Shown one piece after another: positions 1-7,898 of a stretch of DNA of 64,000 bases. The position numbers and the translations under genes were made by a program. The stretch comes from Duganella fentianensis (GTDB lineage Bacteria; Pseudomonadota; Gammaproteobacteria; Burkholderiales; Burkholderiaceae_D). The stretch is taken from positions 620,001 through 684,000 of the forward strand of contig NZ_WWCL01000002.1 in the NCBI RefSeq assembly GCF_009857835.1, in the 5' to 3' direction. Numbering within the stretch: position 1 is the first letter of the stretch; the number at the start of each line of letters is the position of its first letter. The notes under the pieces were generated by a model. It ran no database searches and was not told where the DNA came from. It worked only from the letters and a program-made list of their open reading frames with translations.

Positions 1-1085
1 GGTACCACGGCCAGCGTCGCTGCCAGCGTGATGAAGCCGGCGCCGGTGATGCCGGAAGCACCTTTCGAGGTCAGCATGGCGACGCCGAGGATGGTCAGTT
101 CCTGCGTCAGCGTCAGGTCGGTGTTGGTGGCCTGTGCCACGAACAGAGCGGCCATGGTCATGTAGATGTTGGTGCCGTCCAGATTGAAGGAGTAACCGGT
201 AGGGACTACCAGACCGACCACCGATTTGGAGCAGCCCAGACGTTCCAGCTTGGTGATCAGCGAAGGCAACGCGCTTTCCGAGGAGCTGGTGCCCAGCACG
301 ATCAGCAGTTCTTCGCGGATGTAGCGCAGGAATTTGAAGATCGAGAAGCCGGTGAAGTGGGCGATGGCGCCCAGTACGATGAAGACGAACAGGCCGCAGG
401 TCAGGTAGAAGCAGCCCATCAGCGCGGCCAGCGGTTTCAGCGAAGCGATGCCGTATTTGCCGATGGTGAAAGCCATGGCGCCGAAAGCACCGATAGGAGC
501 AGCTTTCATCACCATGCCAACCATGCCGAAGATGGCCGAAGCCAGCTCGTCGATCAGCTTGGCTACCGGCTTGCCGCGCTCACCCAGCAGCGACAGCGAG
601 AAGCCGAACAGGATGGCGATCAGCAGCACTTGCAGGATATCGCCTTTGGCGAAAGCATCGACGATGGTGTTCGGGATGATGTTCATCACGAAATCGATGG
701 TCGATTGCTGCTTGGCTTTTTCCGTGAACTGGGCGATCGATTTGGTGTCGAGCGTGGCCGGATCGGCGTTGAAGCCGGCGCCCGGACGCATCAGATTGGC
801 CACGAACAGGCCGATGACGAGGGCGAAGGTGGAGACGACTTCGAAGTAGAGCAGGGCTTTGCCGCCCACGCGGCCGATTTTCTTCACATCCTGCATGCCG
901 GCGATGCCGGACACCACCGTGCAGAAGATCACGGGTGCGATGACCATCTTGATGAGCTTGATGAAACCATCGCCCAGCGGTTTCATGGCCACGGCATCAG
1001 TGGGGTAGTACATGCCGAGCAGCACACCGCACGCAATCGCGAACAGCACCTGCACGTACAGGATTTTATAGAAAGGTTTTTTCAC
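1..1085 (-). CDS. dctA: C4-dicarboxylate/cation symporter DctA (3' end cut by window edge)
   Basis: This inner-membrane symporter of the DAACS (glutamate transporter-like) family imports succinate, fumarate and malate with cations. The first 361 residues are visible; the family is usually about 430 long, so the C-terminus lies outside the window. The start is like E. coli DctA, and [14 protein letters not shown], the serine-rich [10 protein letters not shown] loop and the NLDGT substrate/cation motif are all present. The start is taken as GTG at 1085, giving [10 protein letters not shown], with GGAG six bases upstream. No terminator or partner gene is visible. Identity is strong; the exact substrate range is inferred from the family. 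Confidence 0.92.
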   Translation of the reverse strand, partial: MKKPFYKILYVQVLFAIACGVLLGMYYPTDAVAMKPLGDGFIKLIKMVIAPVIFCTVVSGIAGMQDVKKIGRVGGKALLYFEVVSTFALVIGLFVANLMRPGAGFNADPATLDTKSIAQFTEKAKQQSTIDFVMNIIPNTIVDAFAKGDILQVLLIAILFGFSLSLLGERGKPVAKLIDELASAIFGMVGMVMKAAPIGAFGAMAFTIGKYGIASLKPLAALMGCFYLTCGLFVFIVLGAIAHFTGFSIFKFLRYIREELLIVLGTSSSESALPSLITKLERLGCSKSVVGLVVPTGYSFNLDGTNIYMTMAALFVAQATNTDLTLTQELTILGVAMLTSKGASGITGAGFITLAATLAVV

Positions 1086-1232
1086 GGGTGTCTCCACGCT
1101 TCAAGGTCAAGCGTTTATCATCCGTGAAAATAACTGTCATCACTATTGTGGAAATCCTCGTGGGGATTGGTGATAACACGTATTGCCAGCAGCGCCACCC
1201 CTGCGCGCAAGGGCGGCTTACCGGATCCGGCT

Positions 1233-2027
1233 TTACTGGGCCACCCAGCCGCCATCCATATTCCACGCTACACCGCGTACCTGACGGGCTGCTTCGCTGC
1301 ACAGGAATACGGCCATGGCGCCCAGTTCTTCCGGCGTGACGAATTCGTGCGAGGGCTGTTTGTCGGCCAGCAGGGCTTTTTTGGCCTCCTCATTGCTGAT
1401 GCCATCCTTGGCGGCACGGTCGTCCACCTGTTTCTGCACCAGTGGCGTCAGCACGAAGCCGGGGCAGATGGCGTTGGCCGTGATGCCCGTGCTGGCCGTT
1501 TCCAGCGCCGTGGTCTTGGTCAGGCCGATCAGGCCGTGCTTGGCGGCCACGTAAGCCGATTTGCCGGCCGACGCCACCAGACCATGGACCGATGCCAGAT
1601 TGATGATGCGGCCCCAGTTGTTGGCACGCATGCGCGGCAGCACCAGACGGGTAGTGTGGAAGGCCGAAGTCAGGTTGATGGCGATGATGGCATCCCATTT
1701 TTCAACGGGGAATTCATCGATATTGGCCACATACTGGATGCCGGCATTGTTGACCAGGATATCGACGCCGCCGAATTTCTCGCCGGCGTAGGCGATCATG
1801 GCTTCGATCTGGTCGGGCTTGGACATATCGGCATGGTGGTAGTCCACTTTGATACCGAATTCGCTGGCCAGATCTTTCTGCAGCTGGGCGATTTCGCCTG
1901 CATCGCCGAAACCGTTCAGCAGTACGTTGGCGCCTTCCGCTGCCAGCGTGCGTGCGATGCCGAGCCCGATGCCGGAAGTCGATCCCGTCACCAGTGCCGT
2001 TTTGCCGCTCAAAGTCTTGTTTGCCAT
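1233..2027 (-). CDS. bdhA: 3-hydroxybutyrate dehydrogenase
   Basis: A cytoplasmic short-chain dehydrogenase of 264 residues that interconverts 3-hydroxybutyrate and acetoacetate with NAD(H), a step in polyhydroxybutyrate use. The Rossmann motif TGSTSGIG lies at 14-21, NNAG at 93-96, and the catalytic Ser146, Tyr159 and Lys163 sit in SVHGLVASAGKSAYVAAK. The C-terminal end MDGGWVAQ is typical of this enzyme within the family. ATG at 2027 is chosen because AGAGGAAC precedes it and residue 1 then fits the family; an upstream start at 2093 would add 22 unlike residues. It is transcribed divergently from the hydrolase at 2160. Confidence 0.9.
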   Translation of the reverse strand: MANKTLSGKTALVTGSTSGIGLGIARTLAAEGANVLLNGFGDAGEIAQLQKDLASEFGIKVDYHHADMSKPDQIEAMIAYAGEKFGGVDILVNNAGIQYVANIDEFPVEKWDAIIAINLTSAFHTTRLVLPRMRANNWGRIINLASVHGLVASAGKSAYVAAKHGLIGLTKTTALETASTGITANAICPGFVLTPLVQKQVDDRAAKDGISNEEAKKALLADKQPSHEFVTPEELGAMAVFLCSEAARQVRGVAWNMDGGWVAQ

Positions 2028-2159
2028 AGTTCCTCTGCAGGGTTGAAGATTAAAGTCGCGCTGCGCTACACTTGTGTAGGATTTTAAGCGCATTGCCCAG
2101 TAAAATGTTAGTTCAGAACATCATTACATAAATCGAATAAAAATCACCAAGGAAGCCGC

Positions 2160-3038
2160 ATGTTCGAAGCAAAAATAAAGTCTGTTCAGTGCCTGTCGAT
2201 GGCCGGTCTGCATACCATGTCCTACAAGGAGTGGGGCGATGCCGACAATCCCCGTGTGTTGTTATGTGTGCACGGTGTCACCCGGGTTTCCGACGATTTT
2301 GATGCAATGGCGCAGGTGCTGGCCGCCGATTACCGCGTAATCGCCCCTGATATCGTGGGCCGTGGCCGTTCGGGCCGCCTGCTCAACCCCCAGTTGTACC
2401 GCATTCCCCAGTATGTTAGCGACATCGTGACTTTGCTGGCGCGCGTCTTGCCCGACCATGGCGCGGCCAAGGTGGACTGGTTCGGCACTTCCATGGGTGG
2501 GCTGATCGGTCTGGGCCTGGCCTCCTTGCCCGGCAACCCTATCGGCAAACTGATCCTCAACGATATCGGTCCCGTGCTGGCACCGGCCGCGTTGCAGCGC
2601 ATCGGCGACTACATCGGTCAGGACATGCGCTTCGATACCTATGAAGAAGCGGCCCAGTTCATCCGTGATGTTTCCGTTACTTTCGGCCCGCATACGGAAG
2701 CGGAATGGGACAAGCTGGCGCGGGATGTGCTGCGTCAGGACAAGGATGGGAAATGGGTGCGCCATTACGATATGGGACTGGCCCAGCCCTTCCGCTCGGC
2801 CACGCCGGAATCCGTCGATGCCGATCAGGCCGCGCTGTGGGCTGCCTATGATGCGATCCGCTGCGACACCTTGCTGATCCGCGGCGCCGAGTCCGATCTG
2901 CTGTCGGCCGAGACGGCGCAGCAGATGGGCCAGCGCGGCCCGCGCGCAAAACTGGTGGAGATTGCCGGTGTGGGCCATGCGCCGACCTTTGTGCATGAAG
3001 ACCAGATCGCTATCGTGCGCCAGTTCCTGCTGGGCTGA
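2160..3038 (+). CDS. alpha/beta-fold hydrolase
   Basis: A 292-residue cytoplasmic alpha/beta hydrolase with no signal peptide. The oxyanion-loop motif CVHGVTR is near 36, the nucleophile elbow is G-T-S-M-G-G with Ser111, an acidic residue is in RGAESD (about 247), and the catalytic histidine is in GVGHAPTF (His273). These complete the Ser-Asp-His triad. AAGGAAG lies just before the ATG. It is divergent from bdhA and followed by a ridA-like gene 89 bases on. A polyhydroxyalkanoate or ester link is suggested by the neighbour bdhA, but the substrate cannot be read from sequence. Confidence 0.85.
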   Translation: MFEAKIKSVQCLSMAGLHTMSYKEWGDADNPRVLLCVHGVTRVSDDFDAMAQVLAADYRVIAPDIVGRGRSGRLLNPQLYRIPQYVSDIVTLLARVLPDHGAAKVDWFGTSMGGLIGLGLASLPGNPIGKLILNDIGPVLAPAALQRIGDYIGQDMRFDTYEEAAQFIRDVSVTFGPHTEAEWDKLARDVLRQDKDGKWVRHYDMGLAQPFRSATPESVDADQAALWAAYDAIRCDTLLIRGAESDLLSAETAQQMGQRGPRAKLVEIAGVGHAPTFVHEDQIAIVRQFLLG

Positions 3039-3127
3039 GTTGCACCGTAAGCTGCACTAAGCGGCATTTAAAGAATAAACAGTATGCTCGCGTACTGGCT
3101 TGAGCAGAATTTACCAAGAAGAAGAGT

Positions 3128-3478
3128 ATGGAAATCAAACGACTGCATGTGGGCAAACGCCTGTCCGAAGTGGCGATTCATAACGGCACCGTGTATCTGG
3201 CGGGCCAGATCGCCGACGATAAAACCCTGGATATCCAGGGCCAGACGCGTGAAGTGCTCGCCCATATCGACCGCCTGCTGGGCGAAGCGGGCAGCGACAA
3301 GACCTGCATCCTGAGCTGCCAGATCTACATCGCCGATCTGGCCGATTTCGCCGGCATGAACGAAGTGTGGGATGCGTGGGTGCCGAACGGCCACACGCCG
3401 CCCCGTGCGACGGTGGAGGCCAAGCTGGCCGATCCCGACTGGCGCGTCGAGATCGTCGTCATCGCTGCACAGCGCTAG
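3128..3478 (+). CDS. RidA family protein (YjgF/YER057c/UK114)
   Basis: A small 116-residue RidA-fold protein. Members with the key arginine hydrolyse reactive enamine/imine intermediates from PLP enzymes; others have different roles. Visible signatures are NGTVYLAGQIADD, EVLAHIDRLLGEAGSD, the strand ILSCQIYIAD and the C-terminal PPRATVEAKLADPDWRVEIV. The terminal part resembles the RidA subgroup with A-K-L-A rather than the canonical R-x-C-V-E, so imine deaminase activity is uncertain. Its TAG stop is inside the AGGAG ribosome site of relA (3477-3481), so the two genes are probably co-translated. Confidence 0.88.
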   Translation: MEIKRLHVGKRLSEVAIHNGTVYLAGQIADDKTLDIQGQTREVLAHIDRLLGEAGSDKTCILSCQIYIADLADFAGMNEVWDAWVPNGHTPPRATVEAKLADPDWRVEIVVIAAQR

Positions 3479-3485
3479 GAGTCCC

Positions 3486-5741
3486 ATGGTTTCCACCACC
3501 GCCATTACCAGCGCCACCTCGGAACATCTGGTGCAGGGCCTGTCCGTCGACGACGGCGCCCGCATGCTGGCAGCTCTGGATTATGCCGGCGACGCTTACG
3601 GCGAACGGATATGTAGCACCGGGCAGGCTGCCTTCGACTTCGCCGTGGGCGTGGCCAGCACGCTGGCCTTCATGCGTACCGACGTCGAGACACGGATTGC
3701 CGGTCTGATGTTCGAGCTGACGCTGCTCGATCCGGCCCATGCGCCGCTGATCGAGCCGCGCTTCGGCAAGGATGTGTGCGATCTGGCTTCCGGCGTACGC
3801 CAGCTGATCCGGCTGCGCGAACTGACGCTGGGCCAGAAGGACCCGCAGGCCGCCGCGCGCGGGCGCAATGCGGCGCAGCAGGCGGTGGCGCAGGTGGAAA
3901 CTCTGCGCAAGATGCTGCTGGCCATGGCCTCGGATATGCGCGTGGTGCTGGTGCGGCTGGCGTCCTGCGTGACCACCTTGCGCTATTTCGCCGAGATCAA
4001 ACTGTTCAACGAGATGACCTGTGCCTACGGGCGCGAAACGCTGGATCTGTACGCACCGCTGGCCAACCGCCTCGGTATCTGGCAGCTCAAGTGGGAGCTG
4101 GAAGACCTGTCGTTCCGCTTCATCGAACCGGATACCTACAAGCGTATCGCCAAGATGCTGGAAGAGAAGCGCATGATGCGCGAGGGCTTCGTGACCTCGG
4201 CGATTGCGCGCCTGCAGTCGGAAATGGCGGCCGCCGGCATACAGGCCGACGTGTTCGGCCGGCCCAAGCATATCTACTCCATCTGGAACAAGATGAAGGG
4301 CAAGGAGCTGGACTTCACCGATCTGTACGATGTACGCGCCTTCCGCGTGATCGTGGCCGACGTCAAGACCTGCTACACGGTGCTGGGCGTGGTGCACAAT
4401 ATCTGGACGCCGATCCCGAAAGAGTTCGACGACTATATCTCCCGTCCTAAGCCTAACGGCTACCAGTCGCTGCACACGGTGGTGACGGCGGAAGATGGCC
4501 GGCCACTGGAAGTGCAGATCCGCACGCAGGAAATGCACAACTTCGCCGAATACGGCGTGGCGGCGCACTGGCGCTACAAGGAAGAAGGCGGTTCCAACTT
4601 CCAGGGGCAGAAGTACGACGAGAAGATCGCCTGGCTGCGCCAGCTGCTGGCGTGGAAAACCGACGTGGCCGATGCCGTGGTGGGGCAGGAAGAACAGCAG
4701 CAGCGCGAATGGGTAGAGAAGCTCAAATCAGCCGCGCTGGATGACCGCATCTTCGTGCTGACGCCGCAGGCGCGCGTGCTGGAACTGCCGGTGGGTGCGA
4801 CGCCGGTGGACTTTGCCTATCACCTGCATACGGATGTGGGCCACCGCTGCCGTGGTGCGCGCGTAGACAATGTGATGGTGCCGCTGAATACGCCGCTGAA
4901 AAACGGCCAGACCTGCGAAATCATCACGGCCAAAGGCGCGCCCGGTACGGCCGGGCCTTCGCGTGACTGGCTGAATAACGATTACACGGTAGCGACGCGC
5001 ACGCGCTCCAAGATCCGCGCCTGGTTCCACGCCATCGACATGCAGCAGACGCTGTCCGATGGCCGCGCCATGGTGGAAAAGACCTTGCAGCGCGAAGGCA
5101 AGACGGCCGTCAATCTGGAAGCGCTGGCCAACAAGCTGGGCTTCGCCAAGGTGGACGATCTGTTCCTCTCGGTGGGCAAGGATGAATTCAGTCTGCGTCA
5201 GGTCGAGCAGGCGCTCAACGATACGGGCGAGCCGGTCGAGCCGGAAGATGCCGTGGTGCTCAACCGCAGCCGTGCTTCCAGTGTGGAGCAGGGCGCCAAG
5301 TCGGGCGTGCTGGTGGTCGGCACGGATGGCCTGATGACGCAGCTGGCCAAGTGCTGCAAGCCGGCGCCGCCGGATGGCATCGTCGGCTTCGTCACGCGTG
5401 GCAAAGGCGTATCCATCCACCGCACCACCTGCAAGAACTTTGCCGAAATGCGGGCGCAGGCACCGGAGCGCGTCATCGTCACGGAATGGGGGCGCACGGC
5501 CGCCGATACCGTGTATCCGGTCGATATCTTCATACTGGCCGGTGACCGTCAGGGTCTGCTGCGCGATATCTCGGAGATATTCTCGCGCGAGAAAATCAAT
5601 GTGATAGGTGTGAATACCCAGAGCGCCAAAGGTTTCGCGCGCATGACCTTCACGGCTGAAATCGGCGCCACGGCGCAGTTGCAGAAGGCCTTGACGGCGA
5701 TTACGGAAGTGAGCGGCGTACAGGAAGCACGCCGCGCCTGA
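3486..5741 (+). CDS. relA: GTP pyrophosphokinase, (p)ppGpp synthetase RelA
   Basis: This 751-residue protein makes (p)ppGpp from GTP/GDP and ATP at starved ribosomes. The order is a degenerate HD hydrolase region (residues 30-150), the synthetase domain (about 250-365), TGS (about 420-482), a Cys-rich region with LAKCCKP, and a C-terminal ACT domain. The HD pair expected in SpoT is absent (the aligned stretch reads GLMFELTLLD), and the synthetase carries the acidic E-F-D-D at 313-316 instead of the SpoT R-x-K-D form. It is therefore a RelA-type, synthesis-only enzyme. ATG 3486 follows AGGAG, which overlaps the stop of the RidA gene. Longer upstream reading frame is the RidA shadow. Confidence 0.93.
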   Translation: MVSTTAITSATSEHLVQGLSVDDGARMLAALDYAGDAYGERICSTGQAAFDFAVGVASTLAFMRTDVETRIAGLMFELTLLDPAHAPLIEPRFGKDVCDLASGVRQLIRLRELTLGQKDPQAAARGRNAAQQAVAQVETLRKMLLAMASDMRVVLVRLASCVTTLRYFAEIKLFNEMTCAYGRETLDLYAPLANRLGIWQLKWELEDLSFRFIEPDTYKRIAKMLEEKRMMREGFVTSAIARLQSEMAAAGIQADVFGRPKHIYSIWNKMKGKELDFTDLYDVRAFRVIVADVKTCYTVLGVVHNIWTPIPKEFDDYISRPKPNGYQSLHTVVTAEDGRPLEVQIRTQEMHNFAEYGVAAHWRYKEEGGSNFQGQKYDEKIAWLRQLLAWKTDVADAVVGQEEQQQREWVEKLKSAALDDRIFVLTPQARVLELPVGATPVDFAYHLHTDVGHRCRGARVDNVMVPLNTPLKNGQTCEIITAKGAPGTAGPSRDWLNNDYTVATRTRSKIRAWFHAIDMQQTLSDGRAMVEKTLQREGKTAVNLEALANKLGFAKVDDLFLSVGKDEFSLRQVEQALNDTGEPVEPEDAVVLNRSRASSVEQGAKSGVLVVGTDGLMTQLAKCCKPAPPDGIVGFVTRGKGVSIHRTTCKNFAEMRAQAPERVIVTEWGRTAADTVYPVDIFILAGDRQGLLRDISEIFSREKINVIGVNTQSAKGFARMTFTAEIGATAQLQKALTAITEVSGVQEARRA

Positions 5742-5746
5742 TGGCT

Positions 5747-6391
5747 TTAAGCTTCGATCAGCTGGGCGAGCTGGGCTTTGATAGCCTCGCCCAGCAGGTG
5801 GATGTGGTAGCCGTCGGCAAAACCGTGGTGGGCCTGTACCGATAAGGGCAGGCGCATCATGCCGTCGTCCTGCGGCGGGCCGAATTTACCCCAGGCGAGG
5901 GCGGGAATATCGGCCGTTTTGTGCAGGTAGATGGGGTGCTCGATAGCCGTCAGTTCCAGCCACGGCATGCAGGTGATGTAGACATTGCGTTTGTGGTCGA
6001 GCGGGCTCAGACCGGCGCTGGTGTTGATCAGTTCTGCGCTGGCTTCCGCCACTTTTTTCGCTGCCAGACTGCGTTCGACGAACAGCGCCAGATCGTCCGT
6101 CATATCGAAACGGGCAAAATTCAGGTTGTTATCGCTATTCAGCACCGTGTACGAGGCCATGAAGTCCTTGATGCGGATCACTTCGCCATCGAGCTCGCGG
6201 TACATGAAATTGTCGATGCTGGCGACAGCGCGCAGCACGCAATACAGGAATACGTGGAACGGTGGCAGCTGCTGCGCTTTGCAGTAGGGCCGCAGATCCG
6301 GCACGGTGAGCGTGAAGCTCAGGTTGATCAGCGGGTTGGCGAACTGGGTGTAACCGTTGTAGCGGTCACGGCGTTTCTCGAAATTATGCAT
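5747..6391 (-). CDS. chloramphenicol acetyltransferase-like (CatA fold) acyltransferase
   Basis: A 214-residue protein close to the classical CatA length (about 219). The catalytic motif H-H-G-F-A-D-G-Y-H is at 188-196, with the general-base His189 and the structural Asp193. The family S-A-x-P-W motif reads T-C-M-P-W, so Thr140 stands where CAT has an oxyanion-stabilising Ser. The fold is therefore well supported, but the acceptor might not be chloramphenicol. The start ATG 6391 overlaps the end of the upstream CDF gene by eight bases, so the two are translationally coupled. It converges on relA with a five-base gap. Confidence 0.82.
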   Translation of the reverse strand: MHNFEKRRDRYNGYTQFANPLINLSFTLTVPDLRPYCKAQQLPPFHVFLYCVLRAVASIDNFMYRELDGEVIRIKDFMASYTVLNSDNNLNFARFDMTDDLALFVERSLAAKKVAEASAELINTSAGLSPLDHKRNVYITCMPWLELTAIEHPIYLHKTADIPALAWGKFGPPQDDGMMRLPLSVQAHHGFADGYHIHLLGEAIKAQLAQLIEA

Positions 6392-7325
6392 CGTGGGGGA
6401 CTTCTGCCTGCAGGGTGATGTGGTCGATACCATGCTTATCCAGCAGCATGGTCTTGATATTCTGCAGGATGGCAGGCCAGCGCGACAAGTCGGTGATTTC
6501 CACATGGCCGATCAGGGCAGGCTGGCCCGGTGACATATCCCACACGTGCAGATCGTGCACGGACAGCACGCCATCGATCTGGCCCAGATCGGCACCCACC
6601 TGCAGATAGTCGATATGTTCGGGCACGCCTTCCATCAGGAAGTGGTAGGACTCGCGCAGCACACTCCAGGTGGATTTCAGGATCAGCATGGCGACGAAGA
6701 TGGACAGCAGCGGGTCGATCTGCATCCAGCCCGTGTAATAGATGACGGCACCGGCCGCCAGTGCGGCCACGGAGCCGAGCAGGTCACCGATCACATTGAC
6801 CAGTGCGGCACGCGTATTCATATTGCTCTCGCCGCGAGACAGGATGTAGGCCAGCACCACATTGATCAGCAGGCCGATGGCGGCCACCACCGTGACCATG
6901 GCGCCCTGCACCTGTTCCGGCTGCGAGAAGCGGTGCATGGCTTCCACCACGATCCAGCCCACCAGTACCAGTAGCACCAGACTGTTGACGAAGGCGGCCA
7001 GCGCTTCGGCGCGGCCAAAGCCGAAGGAGTTGCGTGCCGACGGCGGGCGTTTGGCGATCAGCTGGGCCAGCAGGGCCAGCCCCAGTGCGGCGGCATCCGT
7101 CACCATGTGGCCGGCGTCGGAAATCAGGGCCAGCGAATTCGAGATAAAGCCCGTCACCACCTCCACCACGGCGAAGCCCAGCGTCAGCACCAGCGACCAT
7201 GCCAGTACGGACTGGCTGCGCTGTTCTGTGTAGTGGACGTGCAGGGCGTCACCATCGCGGTGCGCGTGCAGGTGGGCGGAAGGGGAGTCGGGCAGCTGGC
7301 TGCCAGCCACGGAATTCTGGGGCAT
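6384..7325 (-). CDS. cation diffusion facilitator (CzcD/ZitB-like) metal exporter
   Basis: A 313-residue inner-membrane CDF transporter with a histidine-containing N-terminus (HLHAHRDGDALHVHY), six predicted membrane helices and a C-terminal cytoplasmic domain. The family exports Zn, Co, Cd or Mn by proton exchange. The first metal-site pair is normal for the CzcD/ZitB group (SDAGHMVTD: His73, Asp77). The second, usually H-x-x-x-D in helix 5, reads N-V-I-G-D here: Asn177 and Asp181. That change may alter metal choice. The gene ends in an eight-base overlap with the CAT-like gene. Confidence 0.9.
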   Translation of the reverse strand: MPQNSVAGSQLPDSPSAHLHAHRDGDALHVHYTEQRSQSVLAWSLVLTLGFAVVEVVTGFISNSLALISDAGHMVTDAAALGLALLAQLIAKRPPSARNSFGFGRAEALAAFVNSLVLLVLVGWIVVEAMHRFSQPEQVQGAMVTVVAAIGLLINVVLAYILSRGESNMNTRAALVNVIGDLLGSVAALAAGAVIYYTGWMQIDPLLSIFVAMLILKSTWSVLRESYHFLMEGVPEHIDYLQVGADLGQIDGVLSVHDLHVWDMSPGQPALIGHVEITDLSRWPAILQNIKTMLLDKHGIDHITLQAEVPHDA

Positions 7326-7463
7326 GGGTTGAGGCGGAGTGTAGGGAAAACCGTAGTTTAATGGATCACGCGCTTTCCTGCCGCTATGGCGGCTGGTTAT
7401 GCCGCCAGCGCGCAGTCAAATCAGCAAGATAGTGCTTTCTGTAAATGTTTCGCATCCATGCCC

Positions 7464-7492
7464 TTGTGTTTCTTCGCATCGCTCTCTATAAT
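7464..7492 (+). promoter_or_regulatory. sigma-70 promoter for the tRNA-Val pair
   Basis: TTGTGT at 7464-7469 and a perfect TATAAT at 7487-7492 are separated by 17 bases, ten bases ahead of the first tRNA. The spacing and position fit a strong stable-RNA promoter. Confidence 0.75.
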
Positions 7493-7502
7493 GCTGGTCT
7501 TC

Positions 7503-7579
7503 GGGCGGTTAGTTCAGCTGGTTAGAATACTTGGTCGACATCCAAGGGGTCGCAGATTCGAATTCTGCACCGCCCACCA
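7503..7579 (+). tRNA. tRNA-Val (GAC), copy 1
   Basis: A full 77-base cloverleaf with encoded CCA. The acceptor stem GGGCGGT/ACCGCCC, anticodon stem CTTGG/CCAAG and T stem GCAGA/TCTGC with TTCGAAT loop all pair. The anticodon loop is TCGACAT, giving anticodon GAC (valine). Position 33 is C where nearly all elongator tRNAs have U. Confidence 0.88.
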
Positions 7580-7636
7580 GAATAAGCAGTAGGTAGTGGA
7601 GCAGGCAGTACATCACTATAACGATAGAAGTACCTC

Positions 7637-7713
7637 GGGCGGTTAGTTCAGCTGGTTAGAATACTTGGTCGACATCCAAGGGGTCGCAGATTCGAATTCT
7701 GCACCGCCCACCA
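7637..7713 (+). tRNA. tRNA-Val (GAC), copy 2
   Basis: Identical over all 77 bases to the copy at 7503-7579, including the C33 anticodon loop and encoded CCA. The spacer of 57 bases has no promoter-like sequence, so the two are probably one transcript. Confidence 0.88.
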
Positions 7714-7820
7714 GAACATGTAAGAGCGAGAAAGGCAATCCGGTTATGACACCGCGAACTACTACCAGTATTGGTGAGTGACGCTAGTCGAACGGGATCC
7801 TTTTGCTCAAAAAAAGAGAA

Positions 7821-7845
7821 AACGCGGCTAGTCCGCGTTTTTTTT
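7821..7845 (+). terminator. rho-independent terminator after the tRNA pair
   Basis: A six-base stem ACGCGG/CCGCGT (7822-7827 with 7833-7838) is followed by a run of eight T (7838-7845). It ends the tRNA transcript about 50 bases before thrS. Confidence 0.85.
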
Positions 7846-7898
7846 CGTCCGTATAAATTCATTGACACCCTGGCCTGTGCGCCGTAATGGAGATCACT

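Noticed and set aside
3372-3485. Upstream extension of relA
   Set aside because: Those 38 codons lie inside the RidA gene and the AGGAG at 3477 supports ATG 3486.
3486-5741. SpoT-type bifunctional enzyme
   Set aside because: HD residues are missing and the synthetase loop has the acidic E-F-D-D form, so it is RelA-type.
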